28,091 nucleotides of DNA from JAHEJX01 sp041605955. GTDB taxonomy: Bacteria > Actinomycetota > Acidimicrobiia > Spongiisociales > UBA5794. Position 1 is the first letter of the stretch. Each line of letters opens with the position of its first letter. Below are positions 1 through 7,478 of this stretch, one piece after another. The stretch spans positions 1 through 28,091 of the forward strand of contig JBFIXI010000052.1 in the NCBI GenBank assembly GCA_041605955.1, read 5' to 3'. The position numbers were made by a program, and so were the translations under genes. The notes below the pieces were generated by a model that saw only the letters and a list, made by a program, of their open reading frames with translations, was not told the origin of the DNA and ran no database searches.

Positions 1-1
1 C

Positions 2-1135
2 GTCCGGCTGCGCCGGTCGCAGACGCGGGCCCGAAAACAAGGTGAGCTCGAGTACTTGGCCAGGCTGCAACAGAAGCAGGCGGCGACAGAGCTGTCGGAT
101 TCGGAGGAGACCGTGGAGTCCGCAGTCCAGGACGATCGCCTGCGGCTGATGTTCACCTGCTGCCATCCGGCGCTGAACCGGGAGGCGCAGGTAGCGCTGA
201 CCCTCAAGACCCTGGGCGGTCTCACCACCGCCGAGATCGCTCGGGCCTTCTTGACGAGCGAGCCGACGATGGCACAGCGCATCGTGCGAGCCAAGCGCAA
301 GATCCGCCAGGCGGGCATCCCCTACCGGGTGCCCCCGGATCACCAACTCCCGGACCGCTTGTCCTCCGTGTTGGCGGTCGTGTATCTGATCTTCACCGAG
401 GGTTATGCAGCTACCGCCGGCGACGCGCTGGTGCGCCACGAGCTGTGCGACGAAGCGATCCGCATCGGACGGGTCCTGGCGGCGCTGATGCCCGACGAAC
501 CCGAGGTGCTCGGCTTGGTCGCCCTCATGCTGTTGCAGCACTCTCGGGCTGCGGCTCGGACCCGCGATGGCGAGCTGGTGCTCTTGGCCGACCAGGACCG
601 GACACTGTGGGACCGGGCCGCAATCGATGACGGAGTGCGGCTGCTCGACGAAGCGCTGCGCCGCCGCCAAGCCGGACCGTATCAGCTACAGGCCGCCATC
701 GCCGCCGTCCATGCCACCGCGCCGCGAGCAGCAGACACGGATTGGTCCGAGATCCGCCTGCTGTATTCGAAGCTGGCCGAGATGTCACCCTCGCCGGTCG
801 TCCGGCTCAATCGCGCGGTGGCAGTTGCTATGGACGAGGGGCCCGCTGCCGGCCTGGAGATGATGGACGGTCTGACCGGGTCGCTCGACGACTATCACCT
901 GTTTCACTCCGCCCGCGCCGACCTGCTCGACAAGCTCGGGCGCCATGCAGACAGCCGGGCGGCGTATCACCGCGCCCTGGCACTCACCGACAACGAAACG
1001 GAACGCCGCTTTCTGGAGGCGCGCATCGGACGCCTCGATGAGACACGAGATGGAGGGGCGGGGCCGCCGGGCAGCCATGATGTTGGCGGTGCTCGGCCGA
1101 GCGCGCCCCCAGGCAGGAGTGGCGATGCAACCTGA
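2..1135 (+). CDS. RNA polymerase ECF sigma factor, ECF42 type (5' truncated)
   Basis: The frame is open from the first bases, so the N-terminus (sigma region 2) lies outside the window. A sigma-4 helix-turn-helix is visible around GGLTTAEIARAFLTSEPTMA, preceded by the LRLMFTCCHPAL segment typical of the ECF42/DUF6596 group. Long helical repeats follow, with an NRAVAVAMDEGPAAGL stretch. ECF42 factors carry a TPR-like C-terminal extension in place of a classical anti-sigma partner and often sit beside YCII/DGPF-domain proteins (family knowledge); any such partner would be upstream. The last codons overlap the TipAS-domain gene by 11 bases, implying translational coupling. I am confident of the family; the promoters it controls cannot be read from the sequence. 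Confidence 0.88.
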   Translation, partial: VRLRRSQTRARKQGELEYLARLQQKQAATELSDSEETVESAVQDDRLRLMFTCCHPALNREAQVALTLKTLGGLTTAEIARAFLTSEPTMAQRIVRAKRKIRQAGIPYRVPPDHQLPDRLSSVLAVVYLIFTEGYAATAGDALVRHELCDEAIRIGRVLAALMPDEPEVLGLVALMLLQHSRAAARTRDGELVLLADQDRTLWDRAAIDDGVRLLDEALRRRQAGPYQLQAAIAAVHATAPRAADTDWSEIRLLYSKLAEMSPSPVVRLNRAVAVAMDEGPAAGLEMMDGLTGSLDDYHLFHSARADLLDKLGRHADSRAAYHRALALTDNETERRFLEARIGRLDETRDGGAGPPGSHDVGGARPSAPPGRSGDAT

Positions 1136-1520
1136 AACGTACGGCGACTTCGATCCTGCGGAGCACGAAGCCGAAGCTGCCGCCCGGTGGCCGGCAACCT
1201 TTGCGGCTTCGCAGCGGCGCACTTCCGGCTACACCGCAGAACAGTGGAAGCAGGCGGCCGCTGCAGGTGACGGCATTGCGGCCCAATTCGCCGAGCTGAT
1301 GGCTGCTGGCGACGCCGCCGCCGGCGAGGCCGCCATGGACCTCGCCGAGGACCACCGGCTCTCCATCGATCGCTGGTACTACCCGTGCTCGAAGCAGATG
1401 CATCGAGGTCTCGGCGAGATCTACGTCACCGATCCACGCTTCCGGGACTATTGGGAGCAGCGCGCCCCGGGATTGGCGAGCTACGTAGCCGAAGCCATCA
1501 GGGCCAACGCCGCCCGCTAG
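1125..1520 (+). CDS. Stand-alone TipAS-type drug-recognition domain protein
   Basis: A 131-residue protein starting at ATG 1125, five bases after an AGGAG ribosome-binding site at 1115-1119. The start lies inside the 3' end of the sigma factor gene. An in-frame ATG further upstream exists, but this start has the best site and gives a protein beginning just before the conserved GDFDPAEHEAEAAARW segment. That segment and the later WYYPCSKQMHRGLGEIYV and PRFRDYWEQRAPGLA stretches match the TipAS antibiotic-recognition domain. In TipA this domain follows a MerR DNA-binding domain and binds thiopeptides. Here no MerR part exists, so the protein may be a drug-binding or sequestering protein, or a sensor linked to the ECF factor (inference). 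Confidence 0.8.
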   Translation: MQPETYGDFDPAEHEAEAAARWPATFAASQRRTSGYTAEQWKQAAAAGDGIAAQFAELMAAGDAAAGEAAMDLAEDHRLSIDRWYYPCSKQMHRGLGEIYVTDPRFRDYWEQRAPGLASYVAEAIRANAAR

Positions 1521-1679
1521 CGGAGATGCAGGCTCACTGCTGGGGCGCATCGGGGAATAACGCGTATGTGGTCGGTGCCTGGTTCCCAAACCCGGGGGCG
1601 TGGTCGATGCTTTGACACCCCCAATTCACATTTCTTGGCATGTGCGTGGCTCGGCGGCTGCAGTGGTGGCAGCGCTGGG

Positions 1680-1685
1680 TACTCT
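1680..1685 (+). promoter_or_regulatory. Possible -10 box for the PIG-L deacetylase gene
   Basis: TACTCT fits TANNNT and lies 26 bases before the GTG at 1712, with the AAGGAGG ribosome-binding site in between. No convincing -35 is seen. The rest of the 191-base gap 1521-1711 shows no gene. Confidence 0.25.
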
Positions 1686-1711
1686 GGCGTAGCGCGCAAA
1701 GGAGGGTTTCC

Positions 1712-2518
1712 GTGGCCACGTTGGTCGCTTTCCACGCCCATCCCGACGACGAGTCGATCTCAATGGGCGGCACGATGGCCGCCGCAGCTGCCGCCGGCCA
1801 CAAGGTCGTCGTAGTCACTGCGACGGACGGTGCGGTCGGGGAGGTTCCGGACGGCTTCCTGCGAGCCGGCGAGACGCTGGCCGATCGTCGTCGCGCCGAG
1901 CTGCAGGCGGCGGCCGCCATCCTCGGCATCGACCGGGCGCTCCAGCTGGGATATCGCGATTCGGGAATGATGGGCACCGCCGCCAACGACCATCCGGACT
2001 GCTTTTGGCAAGCGGATATCGCCGCGGCCGCCGCCAAGCTGGCGGCGATCCTCCTCGAGGAGGGAGCGGACGTGCTGACGGTCTACGACAGCTACGGAGG
2101 GTACGGTCATCCCGACCACATCCAGGTCCACCGCGTGGGGCACGAGGCGGCCCGGATTGCAGGCGTGGGCCGGCTGCTCGAGGTGTCTATGAACCGCGAC
2201 CGGATCAAGGCGCTGCGCGACATGGCTCCGGAGGGTGAGGCGCCGCGAGAGGGCGACGACCGTTTCGACATGGACAAGATCGGGCTCCCCGAGTCGGATA
2301 TCACCACCGCCGTAGATGTGAGCGGCGTCCTCGACACCAAGCGGGCCGCCATGACGGCGCATCGCAGCCAGATCAATGAGGAGAGCTGGTTTCTCCGGTT
2401 GCCTCCCGATGTCTTTGCCGTGTCGTTTGGAACGGAGTGGTTCCGTCGAGTGCTGCCCGAGTTCCGCGGCGATCCCATTGCGGATCGGGAGACGTCCATC
2501 TTCGACGAGGCGAGGTGA
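1712..2518 (+). CDS. PIG-L/LmbE family deacetylase (MshB/Mca-like)
   Basis: A 268-residue zinc-dependent N-deacetylase-like protein. The GTG at 1712 follows a strong AAGGAGG site by five bases, and the protein then begins directly with the family's first strand. The metal motif is HAHPDDE (His10, Asp13), and the third ligand lies in GYGHPDHIQVHR (His133 or His136). In actinobacteria this family includes MshB, which deacetylates GlcNAc-Ins in mycothiol synthesis, and Mca, which cleaves mycothiol conjugates. The length fits either; I cannot separate them or exclude another deacetylase. The malic enzyme gene starts four bases after the stop, so the two are probably co-transcribed. Confidence 0.85.
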   Translation: MATLVAFHAHPDDESISMGGTMAAAAAAGHKVVVVTATDGAVGEVPDGFLRAGETLADRRRAELQAAAAILGIDRALQLGYRDSGMMGTAANDHPDCFWQADIAAAAAKLAAILLEEGADVLTVYDSYGGYGHPDHIQVHRVGHEAARIAGVGRLLEVSMNRDRIKALRDMAPEGEAPREGDDRFDMDKIGLPESDITTAVDVSGVLDTKRAAMTAHRSQINEESWFLRLPPDVFAVSFGTEWFRRVLPEFRGDPIADRETSIFDEAR

Positions 2519-2522
2519 GGAG

Positions 2523-4226
2523 ATGCCCTACGGCTACGTGAGACGGGTCGATCCGGTGACCGGCGAACGGTACGTCGAAGTGGAGAGCCGTGGGGTCGCC
2601 ATTCTCAAGTCACCGGTCCTCAACAAGGACACCGCCTTCGATCGCCGGGAGCGAGATGAGTTGGAGCTGTCAGGCTTGTTGCCCGACTCCGTCGACGACA
2701 TCGAAGTCCAGCTACAGCGGGTGCAGGCCCAGATGGACCTCAAGACGACCGATCTGGGGCGCCACGTCTATCTGAACAGCTTGCTCGACCGCAACACCAC
2801 GTTGTTCTTCCGCTACCTGCTGTCCAATCTCGAGGCGCTGGTGCCGATCATCTATACCCCGACAGTGGCCGAGGCGTCTCGTCACTGGAGCCGCATCTTC
2901 CGCCGCAGCCGCGGCCTGTACATCACACCCCGTCATCGAGGGGCGATCACCGATATCCTGAGCCGCCGCCGATACGGCGAGCGGCCGATCATCGTTGTCA
3001 CCGACAATGAGCGGATCTTGGGCATCGGCGACCAAGGAGCCGGGGGCATGGGAATCCCCATCGGCAAGCTGGCGCTATACACCGCCGCCGCCGGCATTCA
3101 CCCCGATCGCACGATTCCCGTATGTCTCGACGTCGGGACGGACAACGAGGGGTTGCTCGCCGATCCTCTCTACATCGGCTACCGGGAACGCCGCCTGCGC
3201 GGCGCCGAGTACGACGACTTCATTGCCGAGTTCGTAGCTGCGGTCACCGAGGTCCATCCAGGTGGCCTGCTGCAATGGGAGGACTTCGCCAATCGCACCA
3301 GCTTCACCAACCTGGAGCGATATCGCGACGAGCTGCCTTCCTTCAATGACGATATCCAGGGGACGGCGGCGATGACGGTCGCCGGATTGATCGCATCGGG
3401 CCGGGCCTCGCATCACACGATCTCGGACCATCGGGTCGTGATCCTCGGATCGGGATCCGCCGGTGTCGGCATCCACGGCCACATCGTCGACGCCATGGTT
3501 GACGACGGCTTGAGCCGCCACGAGGCGCGCAACCGGATATTCGTGCTCGACTCGCACGGCCTGGTGGTCGACGGGCGCCCGGACCTCACAGCCATCAAGC
3601 AGTCGATCGCGGTCGACGCCTCTGCGGTGAGCGGCTGGAGCGGCGGTCCCGATTGGGATCTCGACGCAGTGGTGGCCAACGGCCGACCCACCGCTCTCAT
3701 CGGAGTCAGCGGTCAGCCAGGTGCCTTCACCGAGTCGGTGGTGCGCACCGCGGCAGTCGATATCGACCGACCGGTCATCATGCCGCTATCCAACCCGACG
3801 TCTCTGGCCGAGGTCACCCCCGAGGAAGTGATGCATTGGACGGATGGCAGGGCGCTGGTGGCCACGGGTAGCCCTTTCCCGCCGGTCAACTACGACGGTC
3901 GGCTCCATCGGATCGGTCAGGCCAACAACGTCTTCATCTTCCCCGGGATGGGGCTGGGGGCAATAGCGGCTCATGCCACGAGGGTCACCGACGGCATGTT
4001 CTTGGCGGCTGCCAAAGCGCTGGCGGCGGCCCTACCCGAGGCTGAGCTGGCAGCTGGGGCGCTCTATCCGGCGATCGAGTCGGTGCGCGATGTGTCGCGG
4101 GCCGTCGCGTCCGCCGTGTTCGCCCAGGCGGTGGCCGAGGGGGTAGGTAAACCTGCTGACGATATCGAGGCCGCCATCGACGCCGAGATCTGGTACCCGG
4201 AATACCAGGCCTATCGGCCGGTCTGA
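2523..4226 (+). CDS. maeA: NAD-dependent malic enzyme
   Basis: A 567-residue enzyme converting malate to pyruvate, CO2 and NADH; the length matches the large-subunit NAD-malic enzyme family (about 565). ATG 2523 follows a GAGGTGAGGAG purine run that overlaps the previous stop. An upstream in-frame ATG at 2376 would overlap the deacetylase by 140 bases and is rejected. The malic N-terminal domain holds the catalytic Tyr (YTPTV, Tyr111) and Lys (GIPIGKLALY, Lys182). The metal-binding region is around LLQWEDFANRTSFTNL and FNDDIQGTAA. The NAD-binding domain opens with GSGSAGVGI near residue 309 and contains MPLSNPTSLAEVTPEE. All key residues seem intact. The DUF429 gene follows after three bases. 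Confidence 0.95.
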   Translation: MPYGYVRRVDPVTGERYVEVESRGVAILKSPVLNKDTAFDRRERDELELSGLLPDSVDDIEVQLQRVQAQMDLKTTDLGRHVYLNSLLDRNTTLFFRYLLSNLEALVPIIYTPTVAEASRHWSRIFRRSRGLYITPRHRGAITDILSRRRYGERPIIVVTDNERILGIGDQGAGGMGIPIGKLALYTAAAGIHPDRTIPVCLDVGTDNEGLLADPLYIGYRERRLRGAEYDDFIAEFVAAVTEVHPGGLLQWEDFANRTSFTNLERYRDELPSFNDDIQGTAAMTVAGLIASGRASHHTISDHRVVILGSGSAGVGIHGHIVDAMVDDGLSRHEARNRIFVLDSHGLVVDGRPDLTAIKQSIAVDASAVSGWSGGPDWDLDAVVANGRPTALIGVSGQPGAFTESVVRTAAVDIDRPVIMPLSNPTSLAEVTPEEVMHWTDGRALVATGSPFPPVNYDGRLHRIGQANNVFIFPGMGLGAIAAHATRVTDGMFLAAAKALAAALPEAELAAGALYPAIESVRDVSRAVASAVFAQAVAEGVGKPADDIEAAIDAEIWYPEYQAYRPV

Positions 4227-4229
4227 GCC

Positions 4230-4898
4230 ATGCTGGCGGTCGGCCTCGACGGCTGGCGCAACGGTTGGATCGGCATCGCTCTCGAGCGAGGCCGCTTTGT
4301 GGCCGCCGACTCGTTCTCGGACGTAACCGCAGCGGCTGTCGCGTTCGCCGGGGCCTCCGTATTCGCTATCGACATACCGATCGGTCTCCCCGCCGCCGGT
4401 CATCGCCGCGCCGACCTGGAGGCGCGTCGGCTGCTGGGGAGGCGTCGCTCAACGGTGTTTCTGGCGCCTCCCCGGGACGTCATGGATGTCGGCTCGTACC
4501 GCGCCGCCAACGAGCTCGCCAAGAGCCGTCACGGTTTCGGGATCTCCCGCCAGGTCTATGCGCTCCGGGCCAAGATCTTGGAAGTCGATCGGGTTGCTCG
4601 CACCGACACCCGGTTTCACGAGGTTCACCCGGAACTCGCTTTCATGCGGCTGGCCGGGACCCCGTTACCGCCGAAACGTAGCTACAGCGGTGTCATGGCC
4701 CGGAGCCGCCTTCTGGCTTCGATCGGCCTGGCTCTACGCGAAGACATCGGGCCCGCCGGGGTGGCGTCTGTCGACGACGTGCTCGATGCGGCGGTCACCG
4801 CCTGGGTGGGGTGGCGGATCGCCCAGGGTGAGGCCACGCCGCTTCCCGACCCGCCGGATGTCGACCCGATCGGCCTGCCGATGGCAATCTGGATGTGA
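4230..4898 (+). CDS. DUF429 family protein (predicted RNase H-like fold)
   Basis: A 222-residue protein starting three bases after the malic enzyme stop. The N-terminus AVGLDGWRNGWIGIAL, the later FAIDIPIGLP strand, and the ISRQVYALRAKI and FHEVHPELAF stretches are the conserved blocks of DUF429, a family with a predicted RNase H-like fold and unknown activity. The early Asp (LDGW), the Asp in AIDIPIG and the Glu in VHPELAF would be the candidate acidic centre (inference). It probably shares the transcript of the two upstream genes. Its end faces the LigD-type gene with only nine bases between the two stops. Confidence 0.82.
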   Translation: MLAVGLDGWRNGWIGIALERGRFVAADSFSDVTAAAVAFAGASVFAIDIPIGLPAAGHRRADLEARRLLGRRRSTVFLAPPRDVMDVGSYRAANELAKSRHGFGISRQVYALRAKILEVDRVARTDTRFHEVHPELAFMRLAGTPLPPKRSYSGVMARSRLLASIGLALREDIGPAGVASVDDVLDAAVTAWVGWRIAQGEATPLPDPPDVDPIGLPMAIWM

Positions 4899-4907
4899 GC
4901 AGCCGCG

Positions 4908-5807
4908 TCAAGACCGGAAACGGTCGAACGGCTCTATGGCGACACCTGCCGAGGCGCATCGAGTCCGCATCTCTTCGAGAGCCTGAGGCAACGACACCGG
5001 CGCCGAGCTGAGCCGGCGTAGGGGATCTGTCTCGGGTAGCTGACCGAGTTCGAATTCATCCGGGGCGAGCTCGTCGAGCTGCTCCCACCGAATGGGAACA
5101 ACGACCGTCGGCCTGGTCCGGGGCCGCAACGACCACGGCGCCGCCGAAGTTGCCCCCCAACGATTGCGTAGCCAGTCGCAGAACACGCGACCGCCTCGAT
5201 TGGCCTTGCGAAACTCCACGGTGAGCAGGTCCGGGTGCTGGTGAGCCAGGAATGCTGCGGCCAGCTGCCCGAATTCGTCGACCTCCGGCACGGTCAGGTC
5301 GGGCTCGATGATGGCCGTGATGTGGTAGCCCTTGCTCCCGGTGGTGACTGGAACCGTCACCACTCCCAGCTCGTCCATGAGCCGCTTGGTCGCCCACGCC
5401 GCCTCGCGGACGATGTCGATGCCATCCTGGGGCGGGTCCAGATCGATGATCACTCGGTCGGGATGTTCAAAGTCGGTGACCGTCGTCGTCGGCACGTGGA
5501 ACGTGATCGTGTTCTGATTGGCCAAGTACTCGATTCCGGCGACATCGTGGACGACGGGATGGTTGGTGGTGCCGTCGGCTCGCTCGATCAGATGCCGCCC
5601 GATGTAGTCGGGGAAGTAGTCAGCGGCATTCTTCTGCATGAAGCCCTTGGCGCCAACCCCTCGGGGGAACCGTTCCACAGTGAGGGGACGATCGCTGATG
5701 TGCCACAGCAGCCGCTCACCGACCGCCGAGTAGTGCCCGACGACCTCGCCCTTCGTCGTGCCGGTGGAGGGGTAGACGACTCTGTCGGCGCTGGAGACGG
5801 CGACCAT
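4908..5807 (-). CDS. LigD-type DNA polymerase/primase domain protein (PolDom)
   Basis: A 299-residue archaeo-eukaryotic-primase-family polymerase like the polymerase module of LigD in bacterial non-homologous end joining. Visible motifs: VVYPSTGTTKGEVVGHYSAV near the N-terminus; the metal-binding IDLDPP; the nucleotide-binding TTGSKGYHITAII; and VFCDWLRN, which carries the third catalytic Asp. There is no ligase or phosphoesterase domain, so this is a stand-alone PolDom, as in many actinobacteria that encode the ligase separately. No Ku gene is in the window. The ATG at 5807 lies six bases after a TAGCCT box, suggesting a leaderless transcript. It is divergent from the gene at 5883 and convergent with the DUF429 gene. 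Confidence 0.9.
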   Translation of the reverse strand: MVAVSSADRVVYPSTGTTKGEVVGHYSAVGERLLWHISDRPLTVERFPRGVGAKGFMQKNAADYFPDYIGRHLIERADGTTNHPVVHDVAGIEYLANQNTITFHVPTTTVTDFEHPDRVIIDLDPPQDGIDIVREAAWATKRLMDELGVVTVPVTTGSKGYHITAIIEPDLTVPEVDEFGQLAAAFLAHQHPDLLTVEFRKANRGGRVFCDWLRNRWGATSAAPWSLRPRTRPTVVVPIRWEQLDELAPDEFELGQLPETDPLRRLSSAPVSLPQALEEMRTRCASAGVAIEPFDRFRS

Positions 5808-5813
5808 GGCTCG

Positions 5814-5819
5814 AGGCTA
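5814..5819 (-). promoter_or_regulatory. -10 box of the LigD-type gene, leaderless
   Basis: On the minus strand TAGCCT is followed by six bases and then the ATG at 5807, so transcription would start at or next to the start codon. There is no ribosome-binding site and no clear -35. Confidence 0.45.
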
Positions 5820-5823
5820 CCCG

Positions 5824-5852
5824 TACACAGCACTCGGCCTGCCACGTACACT
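5824..5852 (+). promoter_or_regulatory. Candidate promoter of the five-gene cyclase/isoprenoid operon
   Basis: TACACA (5824-5829), a 17-base spacer and TACACT (5847-5852) give a plausible housekeeping promoter. A leader of about 24 bases with a GAGAGGGG purine run precedes the GTG at 5883. It is the only good candidate before the operon, because the following genes overlap or nearly touch. Confidence 0.5.
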
Positions 5853-5882
5853 CATTAAGGGTGAACTGAGAGGGGTGCTGCG

Positions 5883-7478
5883 GTGAGCCTTCAGCAAGAA
5901 GACGAGATAGGCGTAGACGGCCAGCAGGCTTATCTGGCTCTGCAGACCGTCCTCGGCAAGGTGCCCGCCGACACCGCCGGGGTGGCCCGGATCTCGGTTC
6001 CGATGGCGCTGCAGAGCCTGCTCGACGCCGGCGAGGTAGCCGACGGGACAAGGCTGGAGGTCCTCGGCGATCTGGCCAAGGAGGACTTCCCCGACTACGA
6101 GGCCGCCGAGGAGCAGTACCGCGCGCTGGCGGGCAAGGTGGCCGCCGCTGGAGATCTGTCGGCCGACCAGCTCCTCGAGGATCTCAAGGCGGACGCCCGA
6201 CTCGACGTCGCCTTCGCCGAATCGCGGTCGGGTCGACAGCTACCCCATGTGGTCACCGCGTTCTTCGGGCAAGACGTGTGCCGTCGGGCTCGGGTGCGCG
6301 TGGACAACAAAGAGGCGGTGTGGCTGTTCGGAGAGTTCGAGACCGATGCCCCGTTCGCCAAGGTCGCCGACTGGGTCGATCCGCACAACTGGCCGGCCCG
6401 GGGCGAGTTCATGTTCAAGTCGATGAAGCCGATCTCCGGTCCGGTCCAACAGCTCCCCGGCGCCTATGCGGGACAGGACGCCTGGCACGCCGATTTCCTG
6501 GAAATCGTGCAGTTGGTCCAAGAGCTGCACACTGAGCTGCACTGTGATTATGTCCGTGTCGACGGTCTCTTTGCCGGCTCTACCTACGATCTGGTCAAGA
6601 GTCGCGATGAGGAGATCGACGTCGACCGCGGCTTTCTCTTGGTGAACGACCTGGGGCAAACGCGCAACGTCAAGTGCCTCAAGGTGGTCAGCTTCACCGA
6701 TGACGAATGGGATGAGGTGGCCTACTACACGGCCTGTTTCGTGTGGACCCAGTTCATCCGATTGGCAGTCGAGGGCGGCACGCGCACCGATCCCGTGACC
6801 CCGACGCAGCCCCAAGGCCCGTTTGGCCTGCGGGAGGTGGCCGCCGAGTGGATCCGGTGTGTTACCGACACCGGGCGCACGTACCTGGGGCGCAGCGCCG
6901 ATTGGATGGAACAGAACCGCGCGGGTTACGACCTCGACGCAGCGGTCAGAGACACCGCCGGGCTGTGGCTGTCGCTCACCCGCGACTGGATCAACGCAGG
7001 GGTGGAGACGCTGCGCAACCTCGAGCTGATGGCGGTGACGTCTCCCGACGAATCTCCGGCGGAGGAGATCATGGCCGGGTGGATGGGCGCCGACGTTCGG
7101 GCGGCGTCCCGGCCGCGCGGACGGACAGCTGCCGCGGACGCCGCAATCGAATACACCACCCAGATGCTGGACGAGGGGTTCACTGCGAGTCGGCCGGGAT
7201 ATGAGGGCGCCACCCTGCCGTGGCAGGGCCTGCGGCTGGGGGATCGATTGACTTGCAGCGATCTGGTGCGGCTCGGCGCCCAGCAAGACGTCGTGCCCGC
7301 CAGCCAGATTTCCGTCACCGCAGTGCCGTTGCGGGGGGCGGTCGGCGCTCACCTCGAGATGCCCGTTGGGACAATTCGCCCCGGGTTGTATGTCGGGCAG
7401 CTGAACCGCAATGGGGAGTACCGGCCGTGCCAGGTCTACGTTAGCCGGGCAACGGGGAGCAGCAGCAGTGGACAGTGA
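5883..7478 (+). CDS. Uncharacterised 531-aa protein, first gene of cyclase/isoprenoid operon
   Basis: I do not recognise this family. The protein has no signal peptide, membrane segment or obvious catalytic motif. By eye it has four parts: an acidic helical N-terminus (1-110); an alpha/beta middle (about 110-310) with an aromatic DWVDPHNWP stretch near residue 163 and a GLFAGSTYDLV strand, which could be a SRPBCC-like lipid-binding fold (weak inference); a long helical stretch (about 320-385, from AAEWIRCV to LRNLELMA) like a phasin-type helix bundle; and a C-terminal beta-rich segment (about 475-525) with VGTIRPGLYVGQL. The last two parts recall the organisation of the small protein at 12781. 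GTG 5883 follows GAGAGGGG. Its end overlaps the cyclase gene by 11 bases. Confidence 0.75.
   Translation: MSLQQEDEIGVDGQQAYLALQTVLGKVPADTAGVARISVPMALQSLLDAGEVADGTRLEVLGDLAKEDFPDYEAAEEQYRALAGKVAAAGDLSADQLLEDLKADARLDVAFAESRSGRQLPHVVTAFFGQDVCRRARVRVDNKEAVWLFGEFETDAPFAKVADWVDPHNWPARGEFMFKSMKPISGPVQQLPGAYAGQDAWHADFLEIVQLVQELHTELHCDYVRVDGLFAGSTYDLVKSRDEEIDVDRGFLLVNDLGQTRNVKCLKVVSFTDDEWDEVAYYTACFVWTQFIRLAVEGGTRTDPVTPTQPQGPFGLREVAAEWIRCVTDTGRTYLGRSADWMEQNRAGYDLDAAVRDTAGLWLSLTRDWINAGVETLRNLELMAVTSPDESPAEEIMAGWMGADVRAASRPRGRTAAADAAIEYTTQMLDEGFTASRPGYEGATLPWQGLRLGDRLTCSDLVRLGAQQDVVPASQISVTAVPLRGAVGAHLEMPVGTIRPGLYVGQLNRNGEYRPCQVYVSRATGSSSSGQ

Noticed and set aside
1612..1641. TTGACA at 1612-1617 as a -35 box
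   Set aside because: No TANNNT lies 16-19 bases downstream (TGGCAT is a poor match), so it is probably chance.
2376..2522. Longer N-terminus for the malic enzyme from ATG 2376
   Set aside because: It would overlap the deacetylase gene by 140 bases, and the added residues do not resemble the family. ATG 2523 has the better site.
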